Source: Carnobacterium jeotgali MS3
GTDB taxonomy: Bacteria > Bacillota > Bacilli > Lactobacillales > Carnobacteriaceae
Assembly: GCF_000745125.1 (NCBI RefSeq)
Contig: NZ_JQNF01000005.1
Location: 1 to 64,000 of the forward strand
Length of the DNA stretch: 64,000 nt
Direction of reading: 5' to 3'
Below, piece by piece: positions 28,708 to 38,055 of this stretch (positions within the stretch are counted from its first letter, which is position 1; each line of letters opens with the position of its first letter). The notes beneath the pieces are model-generated. The model saw only the letters and a program-made list of their open reading frames with translations, ran no database searches and was not told the origin of the DNA. The position numbers were made by a program, and so were the translations under genes.

Positions 28708-29839
28708 GAAAAGGCTCCTTGTAAAGAGTAGGTTTGTCAATCAGTGTTAAGACTTTATCAACAATAAGTGCAGAGGCATGCGGATGGAAATGATTTTCCA
28801 TTTGTTTTGTTAAACTTTTTGATAAAAGGGGCTGTTTTAGTAAAGTTAAAACAGCTGGAGCAATTTCATCCTCTGATTTTGTGACAATAGCCATTCCTTC
28901 TCTTTCGAAAAAGCGCGCATTATCTTTTTCTTGTCCAGGAACAGCAGGCGTTAGAATTAAAGGAATACGAATTGCCAAAGCTTCTGAAAGAGAAATTCCG
29001 CCAGCTTTCGTAACCATGATATCCGATTGGTTCATTAAACTAGCCATATTTGAAACATACCCAAGGATCGTTATATTGACATCATTTTCATAGTCTTGCA
29101 TAAGTTTATTGAAGAGTAGCTTATTAGAACCGCAAACAACCGTTATATGCAAGTCTTCTTTAGACTTTAACTCGTCAATAATTTGACCCAAATCTTTTAG
29201 CACACCATGTGCGCCAGCCGAAATTAATAATTTTTTTATTTGGTTTTTACTGTTTTTCTCAGGAAGAGAAAGTTTATCATAAGCGTAAAATTCTTCTTTG
29301 ATAGGTATACCAGATATGGTGATTTTATTTTCATTTATTCCAGTAGCGGTTAATTCGTCTTTTAAGCTATTACAAGCGACAAAAAAATAATCGATGCTAT
29401 CTGAAATCCACCGTGTATGCAAACAAAAATCAGTTAACACATTTATAAATGGCGTCTCTGGTTTAGAACGTTGCTTGTAAATAGGCAAAGCCTGCATTGG
29501 AAAAGTATTGATAACTAAATCAAATTCATTTTCTTTCATTAACTGACTGATTCGCATGTAACCATACTTATCGATCATTCGATCAATTCTAAAGTCCGTT
29601 AGCCTATAATCCGATTTGTAATAAAGAAAGCCGTAAATATTTTGTCCTTTAGAAAAACTTTTGATATACAATTTTCTAGTAACATTTGTCAAAATTGGAT
29701 GAGCTTCATAAAATAAATCAGATGTAACGATATCCGTGATGCCGCGTTTATTTAATTCCGCTATTAATGATCGCGTTACTTCTAAGTGGCCGTTTCCGTA
29801 ACTTCCTGTTAAAATTAATATTTTTGGCGCTACTGACAT
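28682..29839 (-). CDS. ugtP: Processive diacylglycerol glucosyltransferase (UgtP-like, GT28)
   Basis: This 385-residue glycosyltransferase of the MGDG-synthase/UgtP group adds glucose from UDP-glucose to diacylglycerol to make the lipoteichoic acid anchor. GSYGNGHLEVTRSL is the N-terminal family motif. ISAGAHGVLKDLGQI begins the C-terminal domain and VTKAGGISLSEALAIRIPLILTP carries the donor-binding loop. It is peripheral to the membrane. A good AAAGGAGG site precedes the ATG. It is coupled to the ltaA-like gene. Confidence 0.82.
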   Translation of the reverse strand: MSVAPKILILTGSYGNGHLEVTRSLIAELNKRGITDIVTSDLFYEAHPILTNVTRKLYIKSFSKGQNIYGFLYYKSDYRLTDFRIDRMIDKYGYMRISQLMKENEFDLVINTFPMQALPIYKQRSKPETPFINVLTDFCLHTRWISDSIDYFFVACNSLKDELTATGINENKITISGIPIKEEFYAYDKLSLPEKNSKNQIKKLLISAGAHGVLKDLGQIIDELKSKEDLHITVVCGSNKLLFNKLMQDYENDVNITILGYVSNMASLMNQSDIMVTKAGGISLSEALAIRIPLILTPAVPGQEKDNARFFEREGMAIVTKSEDEIAPAVLTLLKQPLLSKSLTKQMENHFHPHASALIVDKVLTLIDKPTLYKEPFHDSKEIKN

Positions 29840-29875
29840 TAATAGTTGCCTCCTTTATTTAAGCTGAAAAAATTG

Positions 29876-30778
29876 CTACTGCATAACTTTAAGTGGGTTA
29901 GTGGGTATTTCAATGCCTTCTTTTGCTAACGCAGTGACATAGGCTTGAGAAAAAGCATTTTTTATCTCAAATTCATGTCCATGTAAAGCAAATAGCACAA
30001 TTCGTATCCCATAATAACCATTTCCAAGATCAATCAAACCTAAATTATTAGGAGGTTCAGTAATATCAGGGTATTGAGGAACGAGGGCATCATTAACATT
30101 TGTGATAACCGAATTGACTTTTTCTAAATCAGCATCAGGTAAAAGGCGAATATCGATTTGAGCACGCATATCTTCACGGGATTTATTGCTCACAATCGTA
30201 ATATAACGATTTGGTACAAAGTTAAGCGTTCCGTCAAAACTTTTTATTTTAGTCGTTTTTAAATTCACATCGACAACAACACCTGAAACGGTATCTAACT
30301 CCACGACATCACCAACATCAATTTGCTTTTCAAATAGAAGAAAAAACCCATTTACTATATCGCTGACAAAACCTTGTGCTCCAAGAGACAGCGCTAAACC
30401 AATCACACCAGCCCCAGCAAGTAGTGTACCAACGGGAATACCAATTGCTGAAAGAATCGCATAGAATAAGAAAAAGCCAACAAAGGATTGAAATAAATTT
30501 TTCGACAAATTATATAGTGTATTCAATCGGTTTGTAGAAATATCTTTTTTCTTACGGTAATTTTCAAATGTCCGTTCAATAAAATAATTTCCAATTACTT
30601 TTATAATGTAAAAGAAAATCGTGAAAAATATGATTTGGATGGCACTAGCTGTTACTGTAGCAATAATATTGTGCCAATCAATTGAATTCCAAAATTCCGA
30701 AAAAATATTAGTTTGTTCTGTTAAAGTATCAACGACATCGACTGCAATTGAACTATCTAATTGATTACTGCTGTCCAT
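29876..30778 (-). CDS. Small-conductance mechanosensitive channel (MscS family)
   Basis: This 300-residue MscS-type channel protects against osmotic downshock. It has an amphipathic N-terminus, three membrane helices (about 36-60, 95-115, 115-140), the pore helix GVIGLALSLGAQGFVSDIVNGFFLLFE, and a cytoplasmic beta/alpha domain (about 150-280). Similarity is to the Bacillus YkuT group. AAAGGAG precedes the ATG. Confidence 0.92.
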   Translation of the reverse strand: MDSSNQLDSSIAVDVVDTLTEQTNIFSEFWNSIDWHNIIATVTASAIQIIFFTIFFYIIKVIGNYFIERTFENYRKKKDISTNRLNTLYNLSKNLFQSFVGFFLFYAILSAIGIPVGTLLAGAGVIGLALSLGAQGFVSDIVNGFFLLFEKQIDVGDVVELDTVSGVVVDVNLKTTKIKSFDGTLNFVPNRYITIVSNKSREDMRAQIDIRLLPDADLEKVNSVITNVNDALVPQYPDITEPPNNLGLIDLGNGYYGIRIVLFALHGHEFEIKNAFSQAYVTALAKEGIEIPTNPLKVMQ

Positions 30779-31146
30779 AAACTAAATACTCCTTTAAATA
30801 TATATTTCTATTTAACTGTTCTTTAACATAGTAACAAATATTCAAACAAAATTATAGTCGCAGCTGTATTAAGAAAAACCTAAATTTTTTAACTAAAGTG
30901 CATAAATAAGAATAAATTAGATTTTGCTAAAATAACAGGGTTAATAAAAAAAGAAACTGTGAAAGTATTCGGTTTCATATTATTTGATGTAAAAAAAAAA
31001 TAATGGTATTCTATACGTGTAGAACATATTTTATATTTAGGTTGAAGAATTTGGTGATAAACAAGTAAATAGTTAATTAAGTTTGTTTGGTCAACCGAAT
31101 TTATTTACCTTAAAAATTAGAAAATAGAAGGAAGTGAGGGGTTCAT
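30779..31146. other. Intergenic region between mscS and ytxG-like genes
   Basis: This 368-bp A/T-rich gap has no gene. It holds a near-perfect 16-bp palindrome (TTCTATAC-GTGTAGAA, 31009-31024) and a small GAAAC/GTTTC hairpin near 30952-30975. The promoters of both divergent genes must lie here, but none stands out. Confidence 0.4.
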
Positions 31147-31578
31147 ATGACAGGTGGAGAAATTGCAGCACTGATAGCTGCTATAGCATTTGCGGCATTA
31201 GTTGTGTTTTTAATCATTGTATTAATGAAAGTCTCTAAGGTAATTGGAGAAGTCCAAACAACGGTTAATGAAGCTAATAAAAGTATTAGTGTTTTAACAA
31301 AAGATGCGGATAGTCTTCTGATTGAAGTAGAAGGGTTATTAAATAAATCCAACACGACATTAGATGATGTAAATGGAAAATTAGGTAAAACTGATCCATT
31401 GTTCAGGGCTATTGGCGATCTAGGAGCTACTGTTTCAAGTTTAAATGATTCGACTCGTAACTTAACGACACATGTTGCTGGAGCGACTAAGAGAACAGCT
31501 CAAACAGGTGTAGTAACTAAAGTCGGTAAAACGGCATTAAATATGAATAAAAAACGTAAAAATAAAAAAGAAGTATAA
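31147..31578 (+). CDS. DUF948 / YtxG-like membrane-anchored protein
   Basis: This is a 143-residue protein with one N-terminal membrane helix (about 5-27) and a helical, coiled-coil-prone cytoplasmic part with a basic tail (NKKRKNKKEV). It matches the DUF948 family, whose Bacillus member YtxG is a general stress protein encoded next to ytxH. The function is unknown. GTGAGGGG precedes the ATG. Confidence 0.82.
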   Translation: MTGGEIAALIAAIAFAALVVFLIIVLMKVSKVIGEVQTTVNEANKSISVLTKDADSLLIEVEGLLNKSNTTLDDVNGKLGKTDPLFRAIGDLGATVSSLNDSTRNLTTHVAGATKRTAQTGVVTKVGKTALNMNKKRKNKKEV

Positions 31579-31647
31579 ATTAAACAACCATTAACCATTA
31601 AGAAATTAAAACATTCATAGTGAATTGAGAAAAGGGGAGAACTATAT

Positions 31648-32319
31648 ATGGCAAACAAAGGTGGATTTCTTTTAGGAGCAATCGTAGGAGCTGCAGCAGC
31701 AGGAATTACGGCTCTATTATACGCACCAAAATCTGGTAAAGAATTACGTGAAGAGTTAAATCAACAAACAACTAATGCTAAAGGATCTGCTAAAGAATAC
31801 GCTGATATTGCTAAAGAAAAAGGCAGAGAAATGAAAAATGTTGCTAAAGATGCATCAGAAGACATCAAAATTAGCCTGAAAGAATCAGCTTCTCAAATGA
31901 AAGAGCAGTTGACTCGTGCATCAAAAGATGTAGGTGAAGGTTTAACTGATCTTAAAGAATCAGCAACTGAAGTAGCAAAAGATGCAAAATCAACAGTTAC
32001 AGATGTAGCTCAAGAAGCAAAATCAACAGCTACTGAAACTGTAGAAGAAGTTAAAACGACAGCCAAAGATACATCTGAAGAAGTGAAATCAAAAGCAAAA
32101 GATGGCAAAGAAGAAGTTGACGAAGTTTCTACTAGCCTAAAATATGATGGTACTTCTTTAAAAGAAGAAGTTGAAAGAAACACAATGGACTTTGCTTATG
32201 ATCAAGAACAAGCTAAAGAAGGTCCTGATTACTCAACAGCAAATGTTAACACAGAACAAACTAAAGAGAACGGAAACGCAAACGAACATAAATCTACAAA
32301 TACAAATGCAGGAATTTAA
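31648..32319 (+). CDS. YtxH domain protein with LEA-like repeats
   Basis: This 223-residue protein has the N-terminal YtxH membrane segment (about 6-30, GAIVGAAAAGITALLYAPKSGKELREEL). A long, highly charged helical tail follows with repeated AKDAKST, AQEAKSTATE and AKDTSEEVKSKAKD blocks, like apolipoprotein or LEA-type sequences. Such tails are linked to stress tolerance and surface binding. It is co-directional with the DUF948 gene, 69 bp apart, probably one stress operon. It is longer than the Bacillus YtxH (about 150 residues). Confidence 0.82.
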   Translation: MANKGGFLLGAIVGAAAAGITALLYAPKSGKELREELNQQTTNAKGSAKEYADIAKEKGREMKNVAKDASEDIKISLKESASQMKEQLTRASKDVGEGLTDLKESATEVAKDAKSTVTDVAQEAKSTATETVEEVKTTAKDTSEEVKSKAKDGKEEVDEVSTSLKYDGTSLKEEVERNTMDFAYDQEQAKEGPDYSTANVNTEQTKENGNANEHKSTNTNAGI

Positions 32320-32323
32320 TTTT

Positions 32324-32369
32324 ACAGAAAAAAGCAATGGGCTTCATAGTCCATTGCTTTTTTTTCTGT
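32324..32369. terminator. Bidirectional terminator between ytxH-like and pepQ genes
   Basis: A stem of about 18 bp (ACAGAAAAAAGCAATGG and complement) with T runs on both strands. Confidence 0.85.
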
Positions 32370-32408
32370 AGTTGAATAAACAGATATTAAATTTTTGAAA
32401 TTGTCTAT

Positions 32409-33503
32409 TTAAATTGAAGTGTATACGTTTGGCGTATGAGTGAAAACTTTGCAACCATCCTTCGTGACAACTACACAATCTTCTATACGAACACCAGCGA
32501 CTCCTGGCAAATAGATTCCCGGTTCTATTGAGAAACACATGCCCTCTTGTATAACGAAACCACTATCTTGCATTATAGAAGGGAACTCATGGACTGAACT
32601 TCCTAAACCATGGCCTAAACGATGAGTGAAATAGGGTCCATAACCTGCTTTAGTGATAACGTCACGAGCAAGTCTATCTAATTCACCAGCAGTTATGCCA
32701 GGTTTAACTGCTGACAATGCAGCATGATAAGCTTCTAATACAATAGCATAAATTTCTTTAGCCTGTTTTGAAGGTTCTCCAAAAGCGATAGTGCGAGTAG
32801 CATCACTAGTATATCCATTATAAATAACACCTAAATCAAATAAAACAAACTCATTTGATTGAACCTGTCTTTTACCTGGAGTACCATGTGGGCTGGCTGC
32901 GTTGTCACCAGTTAAGACCATCGTTTCAAAACTCATTTCTTTGATTCCTTCTTTTTTTAAATGGTATTCAATTTCTGCTACAATTTCTTCTTCAGATATG
33001 CCTTCTTTTATTGCATTAAAGCCAATTTCAAAAGCTCTATCAGCCCATTTGCCGGCCTCCATCATTTTATCAATTTCTTCAGGAGTTTTAATCAGCTTCA
33101 TAGACTGTATTTTAGGTGTAATATCTAAAAAAGAACCAGCTGAGAAATAGGATTGAAGTTTTTCAAATCGACCAACCGTTAAAAAATCTTTTTCAATTGC
33201 AATACTGTTAAGATCGCTCTTGCGAGACTTGAGGTGATGAGCAATAAGAGACCAAGGATCTTCATTGTCTAGATAACCATAAACAGCATGCGGCCATTCA
33301 CTTTTTAGAGCATCGCCTTTTTCAAGTTCAGGTGTGAAAAGGAAAGGTTCCTCTGTTGCAAAAACAGCCAAAGCTAAAATACGCTCATGGGGATCACTTT
33401 CATAACCGCTTAAATAAGCAATAGTATTGGGTTCATTAATAAAAGCCATATCTAATTCTTCTTTGACTAACCATTCTTGTAATTTATCAAGTTGTTTGTT
33501 CAC
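32409..33503 (-). CDS. pepQ: Xaa-Pro dipeptidase
   Basis: This 364-residue M24-family metallopeptidase cleaves X-Pro dipeptides. The N-terminal creatinase-like domain is about 1-130. The catalytic pita-bread domain holds VLTGDNAASPHGTPGKR, FDLGVIYNGYTSDATRT, HRLGHGLGSSVHEFP and FSIEPGIYLPGVAGVRIED, which give the five metal ligands. The start is GTG, with AAGGTAGG upstream. It is divergent from ccpA, the arrangement conserved through Lactobacillales. Confidence 0.95.
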   Translation of the reverse strand: MNKQLDKLQEWLVKEELDMAFINEPNTIAYLSGYESDPHERILALAVFATEEPFLFTPELEKGDALKSEWPHAVYGYLDNEDPWSLIAHHLKSRKSDLNSIAIEKDFLTVGRFEKLQSYFSAGSFLDITPKIQSMKLIKTPEEIDKMMEAGKWADRAFEIGFNAIKEGISEEEIVAEIEYHLKKEGIKEMSFETMVLTGDNAASPHGTPGKRQVQSNEFVLFDLGVIYNGYTSDATRTIAFGEPSKQAKEIYAIVLEAYHAALSAVKPGITAGELDRLARDVITKAGYGPYFTHRLGHGLGSSVHEFPSIMQDSGFVIQEGMCFSIEPGIYLPGVAGVRIEDCVVVTKDGCKVFTHTPNVYTSI

Positions 33504-33723
33504 AATAATTGTCCTACCTTTCTAATAATACGTGAACTAATTGTATCACTAATGAAAATGGTTTTCTCAAAGAAAACTAAAAAAGGATATAAAATTTTAA
33601 AATGAAAGAAATTATGAAATTTTCATGAAAACGGAAATGAAACGCTTGCATTGAGAGCGTAAATTTGATAAATTGGTACTATACAAAAAGTAAACGAATC
33701 TAACTACTTGAAGGAGCTTAATT

Positions 33724-34734
33724 ATGGAAAAACAAACCATTACTATTTATGATGTTGCAAGAGAAGCAAATGTTTCTATGGCAACTGTTTCACGTGTTGT
33801 AAACGGCAACCCCAATGTAAAACCAACTACTCGAAAAAAGGTATTAGAAGTTATTGACCGTCTAGACTACCGTCCAAATGCTGTTGCTCGTGGATTGGCT
33901 AGCAAAAAATCAACAACAGTTGGTGTTATTATTCCCGATGTAACAAATTTATATTTTTCATCTTTGGCTAGAGGAATCGATGATATTGCATCAATGTATA
34001 AATACAATATTATTTTAGCTAATTCTGATCAAAATGATTTAAAAGAAATTCAAGTATTAAACACACTTTTAGCAAAACAAGTAGATGGAATTATTTATAT
34101 GGGTCATAAAATTTCAGATGAATTAAGAGCAGAATTTTCTCGCTCAAAAACACCAGTTGTTTTGGCAGGAACAGTTGATCCGGATGAACAAATGGGAAGT
34201 GTCAATATTGATTATGAAGCTGCAACAGAACAAACGATAGCACAATTGATTGCTAATGGACATGAGCGTATTGCATTTGTTTCTGGATCAATTACTCAAG
34301 AACCTATAAATGGTATTTACCGCTTAAAAGGATACAAAACAGCTTTAGAAAATGCAGGTATTGCGTATGATGAAAGCTTGATTGTTGAAACAGATTATAC
34401 ATTTGCAGCTGGAGAAGAAGCTTATACTAAGTTAGCTGAAGCAGGAGCAACTGCCGCATTTGCTGGTGACGATGAAATTGCTGTTGGAATTATGAATGGT
34501 GCTTTAGATCATTCAGTTAAAATACCAGAAGAATTCGAAGTAGTTACTGCAAATAATTCTAAATTATCTGAAATGGTAAGACCAAAATTAAGTACTATTA
34601 CTCAACCATTATATGATATTGGTGCTGTATCTATGCGTTTGTTAACTAAATTGATGAATAAAGAAGACGTAGATGAAAAAACAATTATTTTGCCTCATAA
34701 TATTGCAAATAGAGGAACAACTAAACAAAACTAA
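33724..34734 (+). CDS. ccpA: Catabolite control protein A
   Basis: This 336-residue LacI-family global regulator binds cre sites with HPr-Ser46-P as co-repressor. The HTH is at about 5-25 ([20 protein letters not shown]), followed by the hinge and a periplasmic-binding-like core. GAAGGAG precedes the ATG. The upstream DNA has a split cre-like pair (TGAAAACG and CGCTTGCA around 33625-33650) but no perfect cre, so autoregulation is only possible. It is divergent from pepQ. Confidence 0.96.
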   Translation: MEKQTITIYDVAREANVSMATVSRVVNGNPNVKPTTRKKVLEVIDRLDYRPNAVARGLASKKSTTVGVIIPDVTNLYFSSLARGIDDIASMYKYNIILANSDQNDLKEIQVLNTLLAKQVDGIIYMGHKISDELRAEFSRSKTPVVLAGTVDPDEQMGSVNIDYEAATEQTIAQLIANGHERIAFVSGSITQEPINGIYRLKGYKTALENAGIAYDESLIVETDYTFAAGEEAYTKLAEAGATAAFAGDDEIAVGIMNGALDHSVKIPEEFEVVTANNSKLSEMVRPKLSTITQPLYDIGAVSMRLLTKLMNKEDVDEKTIILPHNIANRGTTKQN

Positions 34735-34772
34735 AAAAAATAAGGCATTGAAAAATCAATGCCTTATTTTTT
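34735..34772. terminator. Bidirectional terminator between ccpA and pbp1A
   Basis: A stem AATAAGGCATTG with CAATGCCTTATT, A-rich on one side and T-rich on the other, directly after ccpA. Confidence 0.85.
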
Positions 34773-37710
34773 ATTCATTTTTTTTGGCTTCATCAGCCTT
34801 CTTAGCGTCTTCTTCTGCTTTTTTGGCTTCATCAGCCTTCTTAGCGTCTTCTTCTGCTTTTTTGGCTTCTTCTGCTTTTTTGGCTTCGTCAGCTTTTTTG
34901 GCTTCGTCAGCTTTTTTGGCTTCGTCAGCTTTTTTAGCTTCATCAGCTTTTTTGGCCTCATCGGCTTTTTTTACTTCAGCAGTTTTCTTATCTGCTTCTG
35001 TTTTAGCCTTTTGTGCTTCTTGAGCTTTTTTAGTGTCAGCAGATTTAGTAACACTACCCCAATAATCGGTTAACTCTTTATCAGAAGCTGCTAATGCGAA
35101 GTTATAAATGGTCGTTTTCGGTACAAACTTTTTATTAAAAATTTCTGTTTTAGTGCCACCAGAAGCCGTAACTTCTTTTCCATCAGCTAATTTTACTTTT
35201 CCAGGCATCATACCTGTTGCACTGAGAACTTTTGTTTCTACAATACCTTCAGGTTGTTGGAATGTTTGATCAGCGCCTAAAATAGTTGGGTTTGCACTAT
35301 AAATTGCATTCATTAAGCGAGCCCAATGTCGACGATTTCTTAAACTTGGACTTTCAGAACCTGAATTTGACAAATCATTGACAGATGTATTAACGGCATT
35401 ATCATAGCCAATCCAAGAACTTAAAGTTACTTGAGGTGTATAACCAATGAACCAAATATCTTTTTGACCGTCAGACGTACCGGTTTTACCTGCAATATCT
35501 GCTGTGAAATTTAATTGTCCTTCAATGTCTTTAGCTGTACCCGTATCCATTACATCACGTAAAATATCAGTTGTTAAATACGCTGTCTCATCTGTGAAAA
35601 CTTCTACAGCTTCAGCTTTATGCTGATAAATGACATCTGCATCAGCATTCTCGATTTTATCGATAACATAACTCTCTGTATAATTTCCTTTATTTGCTAA
35701 AGTAGAAAAACCATCTGTTTGATCTAAAACAGTGGTACCTTTTGTAATCCCACCAATTGGAAGGGAGTAATAAACACCTTGGTATTCTTCTGTTGTGATG
35801 ACGTCAGAACCAAAACCCATCTTATGCATATAAGATTCTAGTTTATCTGCCATATGGTACGTATCTTTCATCTGTTGATAGATTTTAGTTGTAACAATAT
35901 TACTTGAATTTGATAGACCAGAACGAACATCGGTCCATTTATTTGGAATCACGTTTCCTGAGTTCGTTATTTCGTGAATCCCCAGTTTGCCATTCTCCCA
36001 ACTTGGCACTTTAGCACTGCTTTCAAAAATCATCGAAGCTGGTGTAATAATGCCTTCTTCTAATGCCGGAGCAAAAGCTAGTAAGGGTTTAATAGTTGAG
36101 CCGGGTGAACGAGGAGACTGATAAGCATGGTTAACTTGAGTTAAGCCATAATCTACGCCACCTATAAACGAAATGATTCGACCAGTAGCGTTATCTCTTA
36201 AAATTGCGCCATTTTGGACTGGTTCAACTAATGTTTTTGTTTCCTTAGTTTCTTTATCCTCATAATCCACAACTTTTACTTTTCCAAGATAACTCGTATT
36301 GTTAATAATCGGATTATTATTCTCATCAAAAGAGATACTCGGATTAGCATACTGTGCAACGACATTGTTCATAGCTTCGTATACACCTTTATCAATAGTT
36401 GAATAAACAGTATAACCTTTTGTTCGTAAATCAAGATCCGCTTGATTGTAATAAGAATCTTTTAAGTCTTGGTCATTAGCAATATCCTCAGCTGAATAAC
36501 CATCAGCTGTGTACAGTTGCTCCATTATAATCTGTCTTGCTTGTTGTTCGACAAAGTTATAAACATAATCGGTACTATCTTTAACATCAGTTTCTTGTGG
36601 TAAAAAATCTTGTGTTAAATCATAAGCTAAAGCAGTGTCATACTCTTCTTTTGTAATGTAGTTTTCACGATACATTCTAAACAATACTTCGTCTTTACGG
36701 TTCATCCCAGCAGATAAGTCTTCTTTAAGCGCGCCGGTTTGAGTATAAGGACTATAAACAATTGGATTTTGAGGCAGACCAGCAAGAAAAGCGGCTTGTG
36801 GTAAAGTCAACTCACTGGCTTTACTACCAAATATACCCAAAGAAGCTTCATTCAGTCCAGCAATATTTTGACCTTTATTATTTCTTCCAAAAGGTGAAAC
36901 ATTTAAATAACTTTCTAATATTTCATCTTTTGTAAAAAAATTCTCAATACGGAAAGCTAATAACATTTCGTTTGCTTTTCGCTTAAAGGAAACTTCATTT
37001 GTTAAAATCTGTTGTTTTACTAACTGTTGAGTAAGAGTTGATCCACCAGAAGTTGTACTCGCACCACTAACTTCTTGAACCAATGCCCGGGCTACAGCTT
37101 TTGGAACTACTCCTGAGTGTTTATAAAAGTACTCATCTTCGGTAGCGATAATAGCTTCTTGAACTAAAGGAGACATTTCACTTAATGGGATTTCAGATCG
37201 CTTTAAATCTGTTTTTAAATCACTGATTTTTTCTCCAGTAGCGTAATACATCGATGAAGTTGCCGAAACATTCTCAAGGTCTGTTTTCATTTCTTCATAA
37301 GTTGGAATATCTTCGCCAGAAACAAGATAAGCAAAGTATCCTGCTCCTACTCCACCCGCAAGAGCTCCACCAATTAAACCAATAACAACAAATGCAATAA
37401 TAAGATTTTTGACAACGTTGTAGCTAACGTTAAAGCCAAATAGAAATTTATCTAACCTAGAATTTTCTTCTGCTTTGCTTTGTTCTCTTTCCTGAGAACT
37501 AATTGGTTCATTATCAGTAGTAGATGGAGAAGTTGAGCTGCTTTGAATTGGTTCTTTATGTGAATTGGTTCTTTTAAAATGAATTGATTGATAAAAATGT
37601 GTTTGTTTGAAAGAAATCCATTGCTTTTTCATGAACTGAATCACTTTTTGAAAAAGAATTTTTATCTTCTCTAAAAATGATGATTCATTCGTATTTTGTG
37701 GACTACTCAA
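34771..37710 (-). CDS. pbp1A: Class A penicillin-binding protein 1A with KADEA-repeat tail
   Basis: This 979-residue bifunctional peptidoglycan synthase has a cytoplasmic start (about 1-95), one membrane helix (about 100-130) and a GT51 glycosyltransferase (EDEYFYKHSGV, GGSTLTQQLVKQ). The transpeptidase carries SPGSTIKP (active serine), SNSSN and KTGTSDG. The C-terminal end, about 65 residues, is a Lys/Ala/Glu/Asp repeat (KADEAKKADEAKK and variants) outside the membrane. The start is TTG 37710, behind GAGGTGA. The repeat DNA is prone to length change. Confidence 0.93.
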   Translation of the reverse strand: MSSPQNTNESSFLEKIKILFQKVIQFMKKQWISFKQTHFYQSIHFKRTNSHKEPIQSSSTSPSTTDNEPISSQEREQSKAEENSRLDKFLFGFNVSYNVVKNLIIAFVVIGLIGGALAGGVGAGYFAYLVSGEDIPTYEEMKTDLENVSATSSMYYATGEKISDLKTDLKRSEIPLSEMSPLVQEAIIATEDEYFYKHSGVVPKAVARALVQEVSGASTTSGGSTLTQQLVKQQILTNEVSFKRKANEMLLAFRIENFFTKDEILESYLNVSPFGRNNKGQNIAGLNEASLGIFGSKASELTLPQAAFLAGLPQNPIVYSPYTQTGALKEDLSAGMNRKDEVLFRMYRENYITKEEYDTALAYDLTQDFLPQETDVKDSTDYVYNFVEQQARQIIMEQLYTADGYSAEDIANDQDLKDSYYNQADLDLRTKGYTVYSTIDKGVYEAMNNVVAQYANPSISFDENNNPIINNTSYLGKVKVVDYEDKETKETKTLVEPVQNGAILRDNATGRIISFIGGVDYGLTQVNHAYQSPRSPGSTIKPLLAFAPALEEGIITPASMIFESSAKVPSWENGKLGIHEITNSGNVIPNKWTDVRSGLSNSSNIVTTKIYQQMKDTYHMADKLESYMHKMGFGSDVITTEEYQGVYYSLPIGGITKGTTVLDQTDGFSTLANKGNYTESYVIDKIENADADVIYQHKAEAVEVFTDETAYLTTDILRDVMDTGTAKDIEGQLNFTADIAGKTGTSDGQKDIWFIGYTPQVTLSSWIGYDNAVNTSVNDLSNSGSESPSLRNRRHWARLMNAIYSANPTILGADQTFQQPEGIVETKVLSATGMMPGKVKLADGKEVTASGGTKTEIFNKKFVPKTTIYNFALAASDKELTDYWGSVTKSADTKKAQEAQKAKTEADKKTAEVKKADEAKKADEAKKADEAKKADEAKKADEAKKAEEAKKAEEDAKKADEAKKAEEDAKKADEAKKNE
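34779..34985 (-). repeat. Short tandem repeats encoding the PBP1A tail
   Basis: Repeats of an 18-bp KADEAK unit and a 39-bp unit (AEEDAKKADEAKK type) are nearly identical, for example the blocks starting near 34779 and 34818. They lie inside the pbp1A coding sequence and keep the frame. Confidence 0.8.
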
Positions 37711-37915
37711 ATTTAGTTCACCTCATAAAGTTATATTTGATTACTCTAATTGCTTGAACCATTATAACAAAAAGAGAGTAGAAAGAGCAATTTTTGAAGA
37801 AATATATCAGAAACTTAATCTACTTTATGTATAATTTAAGGCAGGGGGTAGATTGCTATTTTCCTAAAAAGTAAGAATCGGGTGAGTTTTAAATGAATGT
37901 TTTTTAATATAGTTG

Positions 37916-37944
37916 TTGACTTTCCTCATTTGTTTTTTTATACT
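37916..37944 (+). promoter_or_regulatory. Promoter of the trpXYZ leader
   Basis: TTGACT (37916-37921) and TATACT (37939-37944) are exactly 17 bp apart. Transcription should start near 37951, giving a leader of about 335 nt before the binding-protein gene. Confidence 0.7.
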
Positions 37945-37983
37945 TGTAACAACAAATACAAATTGAAAGTGTGAGGGATTATT

Positions 37984-38055
37984 ATGAACAGTCATTTAGT
38001 CAGCCAAACACAATTGAATAATTATTACTTTAGCTATTTTAGAAACTGTTTGTAG
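37984..38055 (+). CDS. Putative leader peptide with Tyr/Phe codons
   Basis: This is a 23-codon reading frame with a good ribosome-binding site (GTGAGGG, 6 nt before ATG). The end of the peptide reads NNYYFSYFRNCL: five aromatic codons within six positions (TAT TAC TTT AGC TAT TTT). It lies in the transcribed leader upstream of a terminator and a TrpXYZ-type importer. Leader peptides of amino-acid attenuators have this form, with ribosome stalling at codons of the sensed amino acid. No Trp codon is present, so tyrosine or phenylalanine would be sensed. Confidence 0.55.
   Translation: MNSHLVSQTQLNNYYFSYFRNCL

Noticed and set aside
33625-33650. A cre site controlling ccpA
   Set aside because: Left and right halves of the consensus occur (TGAAAACG and CGCTTGCA) but are not joined at the right spacing, so I mention it only in the gene note.
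34673-35073. Plus-strand repetitive frames rich in FLASSA and FFGF
   Set aside because: They are the reverse reading of the PBP1A KADEA-repeat DNA; the minus-strand gene explains the sequence.
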